Below are positions 56,589 through 64,000 of a stretch of 64,000 nucleotides of DNA, in pieces. Under the pieces are notes generated by a model that worked only from the letters and a program-made list of their open reading frames with translations, did not search any database and had not been told where the DNA came from. Every line of letters begins with the position of its first letter. Positions within the stretch are counted from its first letter, which is position 1. The position numbers and the translations under genes are program-made. Source of the stretch: Capitulum mitella (taxonomy: Eukaryota > Arthropoda > Thecostraca > Pollicipedomorpha > Pollicipedidae); contig CP099839.1 in the NCBI GenBank assembly GCA_030062745.1, positions 4,139,115-4,203,114 of the forward strand, given 5' to 3'.

Positions 56589-59500
56589 GCATGTATATAT
56601 ACTATGCACGTTATCTGCACGCTGCAATACCTCCGCATTAGAAAACTTTCCACAAATCAGCGAGGGTTCGACGTTTCATTTGCTCCGAACCGTTCACGTA
56701 ATTTTAAAGTATTGAAGCTTCAATCTGTTTAGGTTGAAACTTTGAATGTAACTGTTTCGCGGACTTTGTCCCTCGCAAGTTTGTTTAAGGCACATGGATT
56801 TGCTGTTGTAACACACGATTCATGGCTGTTGCGATAATTAGCCGGATACTGAGGATCGCTTCATTACTTACACGTCGAGATTATGGTGGCACGGACACAG
56901 CGCAGTACAAATCAGCTACTAAAAATGGATTGTCGGAATCCACATCACCAGAAACAGATAGTTAAAGCGATTTGGTAAGAGATGGATAGGCTTGATAACA
57001 ACTCGCTCACATGCCTGCAAACCGTAATCAGCGGGCCCATAAAGAACACTAGCAGCGAGAGAGCATCAGAAGGGACCGAGGCAGCGGCCGGCGACGTACC
57101 CGCCTCAGCTCTCCGGTGGTCCTGTCCAGCTTCTCCTGCAGCTGGTCCAGCTCCACCTGCGCCTTGTCCAGCTCGCTCTGCGTCTTCTCCTGCGTCATCT
57201 GCGCCCTGCCCAGCGTCTGCTGCGACCGCTCCAGCTCGTCCTTCAGCTTCTCGGCCTCCGACTGCGAGCGGTCCTTTTCCGTCATGATGCGCGCCAGGAT
57301 CATCTGCGAACGGTCGTGCTCGTCCTGCAGGCACTCCTTCTCGCTCTGCGCGCTCTCCAGGCGCGTCTTGAGCCGGTAGATCTCGCCGGACGCCTTCTCC
57401 ACCTTCTCCTGCAGCTGCTCGACCTCGACCTGGACGCGGTCGTTGTCGTTCTGGTACATGCGCAGCTCGGTCTGGGCGCGGCGCAGCTCCGCCTGCGCCT
57501 TCTCCAGCCGCTCTTGCAGCCGCTCGATCTCCAGCGAGGCCGCCAGGCTGCCGCTCATGTGGCGCTCCCGCTGCGCGTTGTACACGGGCGTGGTGGCGCG
57601 CTCCCAGTCCCGCGCGTCCCGCGTGTCCCGCACGTCCCGGTCCCGGTCGCGGTCCCGGTCCCGGTCGCGGTCGCGGTCCCGTTCGGCGCGCTCGCGCTCG
57701 CGCTCCAGGTCGAAGCGCAGTCGGTCGTTCTCGGCGCGGAGCCGGTCCACCTCCAGCTCGAGCTTGGTCACCCGCTGCCGGCTCGACTCGAACTCGTGGC
57801 TGCGGCTGCCCGCGTCGCCCTGCACCTTGTCCAGCTCGGCCTTGGCCTTGCCCAGCTCCGACTGCGACGCCTCCAGCTTGGCCTCCAGCTTGGCCTTGTC
57901 GGTCTGCGCGCGCTCCAGCCGCACCTGCAGCTTCTCCAACTCCGTCTCGAGCGCGTGCAGCTTCAGCTTGTACTCGGCCAGCTCGCGCTCGTGCAGCTCG
58001 CGCTCCTGGGCGCGCTCCTGGTCGGCGCGGTCGCGCTGGTCGCGCAGCTGCGCGATCTGCTTATCCCGGTCGCTGATGGCCTCCTCCAGTGAGTTGAGCG
58101 CGCCCTCTGAGCTCGAATGGTGCGCCTGCACGGCCGTCAGACGAGAGCGCGCCATGTCCACCTGGTTGTCTTTTTCCTTCAGCAGCTCCTCCAGGTTCTC
58201 CACCTGTAGACAGAGCGACAAGGCTGATGATCAGCGACTTATTATGGCTGACGCACCAGCAGGCCTCTCACTGAGAGCAAGACGGAAGAACCGGCGGACA
58301 GGAAGGAACAGGACAGGACAGGACAGGACAGGACAGGACAGACAGGTATGGGACAAACAGACAAACAGACTGACTGACTGATTGGCCGACAGGCTGGCAA
58401 GCCGAAGACCGGCGGCTGCTGCAAGACTTTCTCAGGACGACGCCCTCTTGTGATACAAAAGCAAAGTTGACATCACTACTCCAAATAAGGATTCACAAAG
58501 AGAAAAGTTTTGCAAAAAACAATGCTCGATGTAATATGTAACTGTATAATTTTGGAATGTAATTATGTATGTAATGATCATGTAATTATGCACAAGGTAA
58601 AGCAGGTTTTTGAGACTGTTAACGATTGAAACGAAAACCTGGGACCAAAAAAAAACAACACATTTGGAAGTTAGAGTTGATTTTCCGTCTGAAACTTCCC
58701 AAGTCCAGAGGTTAATCTTACTGGAATCGCTGAGAGGGATTGTTGCAGTGCCTGAAGTCCACACACAAAATAAAAAAAAGAACGAGAATGGATGGATGTT
58801 TCACAACCATTTATTTAGAATGCACTGGAGCGAAAATTTAATCCAATGACAAGCATAGGCCATAGTCGTATCTAAGAATCCTCATGCCGTCTGTAACAGC
58901 TTCAGTGTAAATGCTTTGCCTCAAAGACATCATTAAGGGAAAAATCCAAAACCAGTCTGTTCGGCCTTGAGTATCAGCTGTTCAAAAGGCCGGCAGGAGG
59001 TCACCTTTCGCTGTAGAACGTTGATCTTGCGCTCCTTGATGTCGAGGTGGTCCCTCATCTCGTTGAGCTCACTGCTGAGTCGGCTCCGCTCCTGGCCAGC
59101 CTGCAGCGCCGCCTGCGTCTTCTTCTCGATCGTCCTGTTCTTCTCCTCCAGCCTCTGGCGCAGCTCCTCCACCTGGCGGCAGCGGCGGCAGCTGGGTCAC
59201 GCGCACGTCACTGCAGAATAACTCGCGGCTGACACCGCCGTCTGCCCGGAAGGTTGGGGTGGCGTCGCCAAACACGGCACGGAGTGCTGGCTATCGACCG
59301 GCTCACTCTGCTCCCCACCTTTACGTCGCAGCAGCAGTGGCAGAGACGTCACACGCATCAGGGGTGCCGACGCTCAACGCCTTCCGACGCGCTTCGGAAT
59401 GCCTATTGCTTTTTAAGCATGCAATTTGATTAGTGCTGCGCACATTGCAGTGTCGTCGCCAAGCGTGTACTTCGTTACATGTATCGTCTGGCGCCAATCT

Positions 59501-61009
59501 ACGCCGGCAGGCGGGCTATCGGGTAATGCAATCTAAACATTGCTAGCTGTCACCGGCCCAGGGTGTCGAGTCCAACAACACGGTCCGAAATGGTACTGCG
59601 GCTCGCTGTCACCGCCCACGGTCGAGATCCAGATACCAGTCTGACCAACTGGGTGCTACAAATCGCATCACCTGACGTGTCACTCCCACGCACCTATTGT
59701 TTCAATTATTTATTTATTTGCGGCTTACTTACTACCTGACGAGCGACTTGCCACTGATACAGTCACCAGATCCCAAAGGAAACGACTTCGCTGATGCCTT
59801 TCAATTAACACGCCATTTGCCGACCACAAGACATGCGCAAGGCTGGGTATGGACGGCTTATCGCCGGAGGTACTCACGTCCGCCTGCAGCATGTTGTAGT
59901 GCTCCTCCTTGGCGCAGAGGGACTCCTTGAGCACGGTGATGTGCCGCTGATAGTCGTGGTGCTGCTCCTCGAGCGTCTTCATTTTGGCGGTGAGCGCCAG
60001 GATCTCCTGGTCCCGGCGCTGGATCTCGGTCCTGGCGTCGTCAAACTGGCGGGGACGGCACGGCCGACTTAGCGCCAGGTCACGGGTCACAGTCGCGACC
60101 CTGGGTCACGGCAGCCGCGGGGTCAACTGCAGCAGGACCGGACTGACCGTACGGGCGACCGACCCAGGTCACTCCAGTTACACGGTCAACTGCAGCAATA
60201 CTGAACCGTACGGCTGGCCATCCGGCCCGAGGTCACTGCAGCTACAGTGCTTTAACAGCAGGGCCGGTATCGCGACACTGCACAGCGGACTTTGGCCTGC
60301 AGTGAAGCCCGCTATTCGATGTTTTGCACAGCCTGCCAAAGACATCTGACGGTGCGGGTTTTTGGTGTTTTTTTTTTTTTTTTTTTTTACTGGATTCGAC
60401 TTTTTGTCCGTTTTCACCAAGCGGACGAAGATATTTGTGTGAATTAACTATCGGAGATATCATTCTAAGCTGCAAAAATCATAAACAATCTACATTCGGG
60501 TTTCGGAATCTAATGATCAGTTATTAATGACGTATATATGCGTCTTCATGCGGAACGCATATATATGTCTCCGATGAATGAACCATATATCGAATTTCTT
60601 GCCCATGTAAACTACGATGGATTTCCTCAAAGTTTTCCGGATGCATGCATGTAAAGGTGATGCACTTCTAATAAAGACGTGGACCATGCAGTACAAACTT
60701 GTGCAGTCTCTGGACGTGACTCATAGCCTGAATGTTCGACCTCAACACGCAAGATCAAGGATATAAGTGGGCATGAAATCAAGGACATCAAAACCATGCT
60801 TCTGCAGCCGCTCTGCCATCTACCAGCATGCCGACAACACGCACCAAAGGCGCTGCATACTTAACAAAGAAATGATCTGTTTAAAACAGATCAAGATTCT
60901 ATCACAAACGAGTAGCACAAACGCGACAGCGACAACAAACACCTAGACGACACCTGTTTCTGGGACGCCGACTGAAGCTGCTGATACATAAGCCGCTCTT
61001 CTTCCTTGC
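38343..61009 (-). CDS. brp: bruchpilot, active-zone scaffold (12 of its exons; N-terminus outside)
   Basis: Bruchpilot builds the T-bar filaments of arthropod presynaptic active zones, clusters calcium channels and tethers synaptic vesicles. Joined exons: 60954-61009, 59878-60045, 59005-59172, 57100-58203, 56187-56340, 52061-52249, 51763-51902, 42349-45002, 41948-42184, 40978-41153, 39224-39344, 38343-38477. They encode about 1,765 residues, nearly all heptad coiled coil. Near-identity to the ELKS/CAST-like part is visible in KEEERLMYQQ, IQRRDQEILALTAKMKTLEE, CAKEEHYNMLQ and VENLEELLKEKDNQVDMA. The long C-terminal half ends in GGFLKSLF, as Drosophila Brp ends in GFLKSFF. Exon phases match at every junction once one surplus base is ignored in each of two exons (43618, 56310). 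About 240 N-terminal residues by Drosophila comparison are not found before 64000. The whole protein would be near 2,000 residues against 1,740 in fly. Confidence 0.95.
38478..39223. other. brp last intron
   Basis: Mostly occupied by the 30-bp minisatellite at 38515-38905. The remaining ~300 bp is unremarkable. Confidence 0.85.
38515..38905. repeat. 30-bp minisatellite in the last brp intron
   Basis: About 13 copies of a unit like CGTCAACGGACGTCAGACAA followed by CACACCGAGC. Copies diverge by a few bases; the spacing stays near 30. It ends about 40 bases before the acceptor of the last exon. Confidence 0.9.
39224..39344 (-). CDS. brp: brp penultimate exon
   Basis: It starts with one base completing Glu of KELQE and encodes TLRKSRGPPATAPPSTVPSR, ATTPGGASPQVPQQQQQQNK, ending in phase 0 at donor AAG-GTGACC. 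LQETLRK continues the coiled coil and corresponds to fly LQQALK; the Pro/Ala/Thr linker and six-Gln run correspond to the Q-rich end before GFLKSFF. Acceptor GCCGGCAG. The assignment is supported by exact phase agreement with both neighbours. Confidence 0.85.
39345..40977. other. brp intron
   Basis: AT-rich, with a G-rich run at about 40737-40760. A minus-strand frame at 40541-40936 (131 codons) is unrecognised and probably chance. No repeat arrays. Confidence 0.75.
40978..41153 (-). CDS. brp: brp exon with SERLLKLMQMSQEEQ
   Basis: It encodes AESRQQGEESQLAALQAELS, QLREENRQAQAESERLLKLM and QMSQEEQFAKDKTIKELQ plus two bases of Glu. The segment matches fly ETERLLQLVQMSQEEQNAKE, fixing both gene and frame. 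Entry phase 0, exit phase 2, donor GTAAGA, acceptor TTTTTGGCCAG. Confidence 0.95.
41154..41947. other. brp intron
   Basis: No array or nested gene recognised. The + strand frame 41262-41621 is unassigned. Confidence 0.75.
41948..42184 (-). CDS. brp: brp glutamine-rich coiled-coil exon
   Basis: Exactly 79 codons in phase 0: LDLQKAQQKASSSSNSSEEE, then SALQQQLQQQSLQLQQQTQ, RIQQQTRQLEEQQHETGERD and RRIEQLQKQVQQLEAELASK. The Gln-rich coil matches the Q-rich C-terminal third of fly Brp. Acceptor TTTTTCCTCTCAG, donor GTGGGT. The long antisense frame is an artefact of CAG/CTG complementarity. Confidence 0.94.
42349..45002 (-). CDS. brp: brp giant coiled-coil exon (2.65 kb, with one surplus base)
   Basis: About 884 codons of uninterrupted coiled coil, from SQGEVQRLQSRLQTAQDEQD to LEILVQELQRTQ. 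It contains the recurring signature L-R-(D/E)-K-Y-D-(K/V)-S-Q-M-E, plus an EEQKRRAEE-type Arg/Lys/Glu/Gln run (about 43290-43440). The frame is open from 45001 to 43619 and then resumes one base out: ATA GAG, surplus T at 43618, CGC TTC CAC. Removing one base there aligns MEIERFHGKLERM with fly AELGRLHDRLEKA and makes total length and phases fit. Entry completes the Arg of EKYDR; donor GTTGGT in phase 0. The 384- and 559-codon antisense Leu-rich frames are shadows. Confidence 0.93.
45013..45265. repeat. 51-bp tandem repeat abutting the giant exon's acceptor
   Basis: About five copies of a unit with CGAGGTACCAAACACACGGT and CCAGGACCTGACCCAACAGA, 51 bp apart in the clear copies. It ends about 10 bases before the acceptor of exon 42349-45002. 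Confidence 0.9.
48510..48570. other. Nested inverted repeats (hairpin cluster) in a brp intron
   Basis: TGCCAGGA (48510-48517) pairs with TCCTGGCA (48563-48570). Inside, GGGAGACC (48542-48549) pairs with GGTCTCCC (48553-48560) around a GTT loop, and GGACC (48515-48519) could pair with GGTCC (48530-48534). A GGTTCGA word follows at about 48576, recalling a tRNA B box, but no full tRNA can be drawn. Confidence 0.45.
49425..50020. repeat. 21-bp minisatellite with 42-bp alternation
   Basis: Two 21-bp unit types, GGTGGCCAGTATTTGTCGGC(C) and GGTGGCCTGTGTGTGTCGAA(C), alternate along most of the 600-bp array, with AGATAGTGACCC variants interspersed. The multiple of three gives open frames on both strands (up to 241 codons) that I do not regard as genes. 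In a brp intron. Confidence 0.93.
51763..51902 (-). CDS. brp: brp exon ending MLEKYDR
   Basis: It encodes IEKEDKSSELEHLREKLEKN, QLLISRLQEEKETVQREN, ERMLEKYD and two bases of Arg, matching fly DTSNKEFEKMLEKYDRAQNE in place. Entry phase 0 after TTCCTCGCAG; exit phase 2 with donor GTACGA, completed by the first base of the giant exon. Confidence 0.95.
52061..52249 (-). CDS. brp: brp exon ending ALIQKLQ
   Basis: Exactly 63 codons in phase 0: GQLSRILSEKEKVETDLLKQ, SERVELLQAQQAKALRDRDN, VQTEMELLREKLDKNSALIQ, KLQ. It aligns with fly VQLGRIQKERDQ through YEKSHAIQQKLQ. Acceptor TTGCCCCAG, donor GTATGT. Spacing to the next exon (51902) is only 158 bp. Confidence 0.95.
52250..56186. other. brp intron (3.9 kb)
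   Basis: It contains a long pyrimidine tract (53.9-54.19 kb) and a GC-rich stretch just after it. Frames at 52607-53152 (minus, 181 codons) and 54588-55112 (plus, 174 codons) are open but unrecognised. The first overlaps other open frames on the same strand and could be a decayed element. Confidence 0.7.
53900..54190. repeat. Polypyrimidine simple repeats (CT, CTTT, CCCTCT)n
   Basis: About 290 bp of nearly pure C/T on the + strand including (TTTC)n at 53950-53995 and (CT)n at 54118-54170. It lies in a brp intron and produces spurious Leu/Ser and Arg/Glu frames. Confidence 0.95.
56187..56340 (-). CDS. brp: brp exon with surplus base (LQAEKEKAIL...KHDKTQ)
   Basis: The exon is 154 bp, one more than a whole number of codons, although both neighbouring exons are phase 0. 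It reads LQAEKEKAIL, then after a surplus C at 56310 continues DMDLLQAQVDKTLGQSTRMQ and RDKEAVEAELQKLKEKHDKTQ. Fly Brp has EKEKLTYDYDNLQSQLDKALGQAARMQ at this point, which aligns without gaps only if one base is dropped. Acceptor GTCTTTCAG, donor GTTGGT. Confidence 0.9.
56341..57099. other. brp intron
   Basis: Contains an (AT)n microsatellite at 56545-56605; otherwise AT-rich unique sequence. Confidence 0.8.
56545..56605. repeat. (TA)n microsatellite with GCATGC-type interruptions
   Basis: ATATATACGTATATATATAT continues to a CATGCATGTATATATA end. Confidence 0.95.
57100..58203 (-). CDS. brp: brp exon with (Arg-Asp)8 repeat (368 codons)
   Basis: Phase 0 at both ends. It starts VENLEELLKEKDNQVDMARS and QAHHSSSEGALNSLEEAISD, almost identical to fly Brp, then coil with EAKLEASQSELGKAKAELDK. 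An ERERERAE-(RD)8-VRDTRDARDWE low-complexity segment follows (DNA about 57610-57690), then AELRRAQTELRMYQNDNDRV and QEKLDRTTGELRR. The RD run sits where fly Brp has an unrelated non-coil insert. Acceptor TCTGTCTACAG, donor GTACGT. The antisense frame reads as an RS repeat and is a shadow. Confidence 0.96.
58204..59004. other. brp intron
   Basis: Holds a pentanucleotide repeat about 100 bp from the acceptor of exon 57100-58203; otherwise AT-rich. Confidence 0.8.
58300..58350. repeat. (ACAGG)n pentanucleotide repeat
   Basis: About seven copies of ACAGG on the + strand, followed by ACAAACAGACTGACTGACTG. Confidence 0.92.
59005..59172 (-). CDS. brp: brp exon (VEELRQRLEEKNR...VLQRK)
   Basis: Exactly 56 codons: VEELRQRLEEKNRTIEKKTQ, AALQAGQERSRLSSELNEMR, DHLDIKERKINVLQRK, closely matching fly VEEMRARLEEKNR and DRKISVLQRK. 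This is the ELKS/CAST-homologous part. Acceptor GCCGCCAG, donor GTGACC, phase 0 both ends. Confidence 0.97.
59173..59877. other. brp intron
   Basis: No repeats, RNA genes or nested genes recognised. Confidence 0.75.
59878..60045 (-). CDS. brp: brp exon (FDDARTEIQRRDQEILALTA...)
   Basis: Exactly 56 codons: FDDARTEIQRRDQEILALTA, KMKTLEEQHHDYQRHITVLK, ESLCAKEEHYNMLQAD. The sequence is nearly identical to the fly protein and strongly conserved in ELKS relatives. Acceptor CCCCGCCAG, donor GTGAGT, phase 0 both ends. Confidence 0.97.
60046..60953. other. brp intron
   Basis: Contains a poly-T run (about 60367-60389) and otherwise AT-rich sequence. No gene seen. Confidence 0.8.
60954..61009 (-). CDS. 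brp: brp small exon (KEEERLMYQQ...), first in window
   Basis: A 56-bp exon: two bases completing a Gly codon, then KEEERLMYQQLQSASQKQ, running into FDDAR of the next exon. It aligns with GKEEERQMFQQMQAMAQKQL of fly Brp, so despite its size it is well supported. Acceptor CGTTGCAG, donor GTGTCG. Its upstream partner must end in phase 1. The intron just upstream of the acceptor is an ATGCATTCA repeat. Confidence 0.92.
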
Positions 61010-64000
61010 CTGCAACGGGAATGCATTCAAATGCATGGAATGCATTCAATGCATTCAATGAATGCATTCAATGCATTCAAACGCCGGCTCAAACTCCGCC
61101 GCGTGGGCCTCCCACTGGCGGTCCTGCATCATGAGTGGCTTCGTAGTGACTTGGATGTCCGGTGCGTGGCTCTCTCGGTACGTTAGCTTCCCAGCACGTT
61201 TGGACTCTGGCGCGTGGACGTAATCCGGGTTCCCTGCTCGATAATCGAGAGCTGGCATGCTTTGTCGCAATTAACCCACCTGGGGATGAAGAGTTTTAAG
61301 TCCAGGGAAATGCCAGGTCACCGACCCAGAAAAATCGTCAGGAGCAGGAGCGCCACTTTGTGTTGATGAATGGGAAAGCCGAGCCGCGGGTTCGAAAACG
61401 TATCCTCGCACCCCCCTTAAATGTGAGTTTCTCAGTGGATTTAGACCACTTTATTTTGGCAGTTGGCATTTCTTTTCGTTATCACTTATCAAGTAAAAAC
61501 AACATTTTTCCTGGTTGAAAGCGGCAGGATATATCGTAGAGGGTGGATGGGGGGGGGGGGGTAAAAGCACATTTAGATGGACCAAGATCCATATGAGGGA
61601 CCATGGCCACTGCAAAAGAATACAACTCGGCACCCCTGGTCAAAACCTTAAGCATGTTTCATGTATGTTATTGGCCGTATCTGACAAATATATTCGTTGT
61701 ACTAAAACCAGCGCCTCCGAGGAAAACTCATCAAACAAACGTGCAACAAAGCATGATCTCCATTCATAATTTTGACCTATGTGAAACTCGACCCATGCAA
61801 GGGCGTAATGTGGAGTTCAATGGCATCATGGGTGACACACATGCATAAGATTGAGTAAGCCTGAACACTGCTAAGCACTTACAACCTTAGGTTATCCCCA
61901 AAGAGCGTTCAAGACGCAGATCTGCGTCTTAGTACCTTTACTAAGTCGCCCCCCGGGAGGCTAAAACCGCACGAAGGGTCTTCAAAAAAATGGCATAAAA
62001 GCCACACCAGAATCCAGTAGCAAACTGCCATAAACCAAACAAAAAGCGATTCACAGTGAGGGAATTAACATATGTAGGTTGGTTTGGAGACGGTTAGGAT
62101 CACGTGGTCCTGTGCCCCAGGGTCCCCAGTAGCACACGCCAGCCACAATGCGACAACCTGCGTGAAATGTTCAGAGAACTTCGTCAGAGAGTTCAGGAGT
62201 GCCTGGCCTTGGAATCAGGCCCATATCAGGCCGAGCCCGGTGCACAGACCTCAGCCCAACCACCCACATGTTTCCAAACATTAACGGTTCTGGTAAAGGC
62301 AGCGAATCAGACGGAACCAGGGATCTTTATTGCATCGGCCATCACGGCTACAGCGCAGCAGCCAGTAATCGGTCGAATCTCGTGTGACTTCGCCGGACCT
62401 AACGGGACAAACATGGCGCCCGACTTCGCTTCGTTGTTCGTTCGGGGCTGTCTGGGAAGATCCCGTCCTTCTAAGAGAGTGCCGCGAGCGAAGCGTCGTT
62501 TCTGCAAACGTTAGTTGAGTTGCGCTCACTAACGTCATCTATTTTCGTACTCAAATGTGAATTACGTGAAAGACCAAATTAAAAGCTATAAATTTGGTTC
62601 GCTTCTCAGCAACACGTCCATTGGTACTGAACATTGCGCAGTCAATTGTGTACGCTGAGATATAACGTATTCTCCTTGTCACGAAAAAATACGAGAAACA
62701 TTACACTTTCCAAAAATAACCACGTGGACTTGGGTGAGCCTAAATTATTTAAAGTTTCCGACTTTTTCGTTCCTTTTCTGTCATGTTATAATTCAGTTTC
62801 TCTGATTCATCTTGCCGTTTTCCATACTTCCATCCTTATAATAAATCTTATCTATCCTGTCCTTTTCCCATTACGGCCATCCATAATGTGATCCATATGG
62901 TCCATAATATGGTCCATAATATCCATATCCATCCATAATATGATCATCCATAATTGCGTGCAACACACTTGCCGCTTCCATGGAATTTTGTTGCCTCGTC
63001 CCAGTAACGCCTTTTAATACATAGCTCCTATCTCTTAACTGTTACCGCACACCAAGAGCTTCCCCTTTCCCGCTCGTTACCTAATTTGTGGAAAGCCTCA
63101 TTGCAACAAGCGTCGTCCATAAAGCTGAGAACGAGCTCGTGTGAGCTCGCTATGCAGGTCACTTTCTGCCCGGTTCTGACGTCGTGTGGCTCGCATGGTG
63201 ACGGCATCCGGCACCAGAACAGACAGAGTAACAGGTCCCCAGGCGCCACAACAAACCTTCACCCCGCAATCTTCACCACCACTTCACGCAGCTAGAAGTT
63301 ACGTACCACGGTCTTTCACATGTCAGGCAGTTAGATGCCAGTTGCCTGAAGTCTAGCCCATGCCTGGGCCTGTCTGGCATTGCAGTTCCTTTGGCGGAAG
63401 CATCCCGACTTGTCTTGACTTTTGTCGTCTGGCGGTAATGTCCCGACCCGTCCACTCCCTGTCCGACCCCGCCCGGCATTCATAGTTCTTAACGGGAGAA
63501 GCCCTGACACTTTAACCCCTTCCGACAGTGCCTAACCTGAGCAGTCCCTGGTGGCCTCAGGGCCTGCTGGCCCTGACCGCGGACAATAGCCAGCCTCTGA
63601 GAGGCCGCAGTGGTCCGCAAAACTGTTTCGAAGGGCGGAGAAATAAACGGACACCGCCGGCCAAGGGCGTTCGAGGCCAGCGAGTCGTCGTGCGGAACAC
63701 TGGGGTGAGGAATGTAAAAGAGGCAGAACGCCAATATGCTTCGGCTCAGTCAAATGGCTTCGGGTGCCGCGTACAAATTGCGCAGTAACCGAATATCCAT
63801 CACTAAGAATGACATTAAGTCCATTGGACAGCTTTGTTCCAACACCACTGTGATTCAATACGCGTAAAGTTACAAAAACTAATTCGACAGCTGACAAATG
63901 TGTGGAAAAATTACTTCCTGATGAAACAATTTTGTTTTTGGTCTGACTGCGTCAACGTTGCGACAAATGAAGGCACGCCCTTATACGTTGGCGCAGTGTC
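61010..64000. other. brp upstream intron, no exon recognised
   Basis: The N-terminal coding exons (about 240 residues by fly comparison) should lie to the right. I looked for the KKLLEML-like segment that precedes GKEEER and did not find it. Features seen are the ATGCATTCA repeat, a poly-G run (61549-61561), CCATAATAT-type short repeats (62880-62945), and unassigned frames at 61055-61270 (minus) and 62104-62514 (plus). Confidence 0.65.
61026..61082. repeat. ATGCATTCA tandem repeat next to a brp acceptor
   Basis: Five to six copies of AATGCATTC with small variations. The array starts about 17 bases from the acceptor of exon 60954-61009 and occupies the place where a pyrimidine tract and branch point would be expected. 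Confidence 0.85.

Noticed and set aside
57316..58381. + strand frames with RS-repeat or Leu-rich sequence opposite exon 57100-58203
   Set aside because: Antisense shadow of the RD repeat and coiled coil.
61055..61270. 71-codon minus-strand frame just upstream of the first brp exon in the window
   Set aside because: No similarity to the Brp segment expected there, and its end is formed by the ATGCATTCA repeat.

Overview
This is a eukaryotic window, and almost certainly arthropod. It carries two split genes on the minus strand. I recognise them as Wnt5 (a secreted Wnt ligand) and bruchpilot, brp (the long coiled-coil ELKS/CAST-family protein of the presynaptic active zone). The presence of the long brp C-terminal half, which is characteristic of arthropods, is the main argument for the taxon. 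GC-rich exons and a very high density of clean minisatellites suggest a crustacean such as a barnacle, but that is only a hunch. No bacterial-type genes, operons, CRISPR arrays, rRNA genes or confident tRNA genes are present.

Layout along the + strand: 1-2344 is the 3' flank of Wnt5, with tandem repeats. Wnt5 runs right to left from its start codon at 25127 to its stop at 2345, in eight coding exons. Its signal-peptide exon (25042-25127) is separated from the rest by a 14.4-kb first intron. The exon phases agree throughout and give a 364-residue protein with the Wnt cysteine pattern. From 25128 to 38342 is a 13-kb intergenic stretch with GC-rich islands, a (CT)n tract and a large 30-bp minisatellite (33.75-35.0 kb), and no gene that I can recognise. 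From 38343 (stop) to 61009 are twelve coding exons of brp, about 1,765 codons. They start at a position equivalent to about residue 240 of Drosophila Bruchpilot; the N-terminal exons lie to the right, most likely beyond 64000. The largest exon is 2.65 kb (42349-45002).

The genes are in tandem, transcribed leftwards, brp first and Wnt5 behind it. Both have neuronal roles in Drosophila, but nothing here shows joint regulation. Two brp exons each contain one surplus base relative to the phase of their neighbours and to the homologous protein (near 43618 and 56310). They are therefore assembly errors, or real lesions in this haplotype.

The most unusual structural theme is that tandem repeats sit directly against splice sites. 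A ~35-bp minisatellite repeats the exon-2 donor of Wnt5, and short or long arrays abut at least five acceptors in the two genes.
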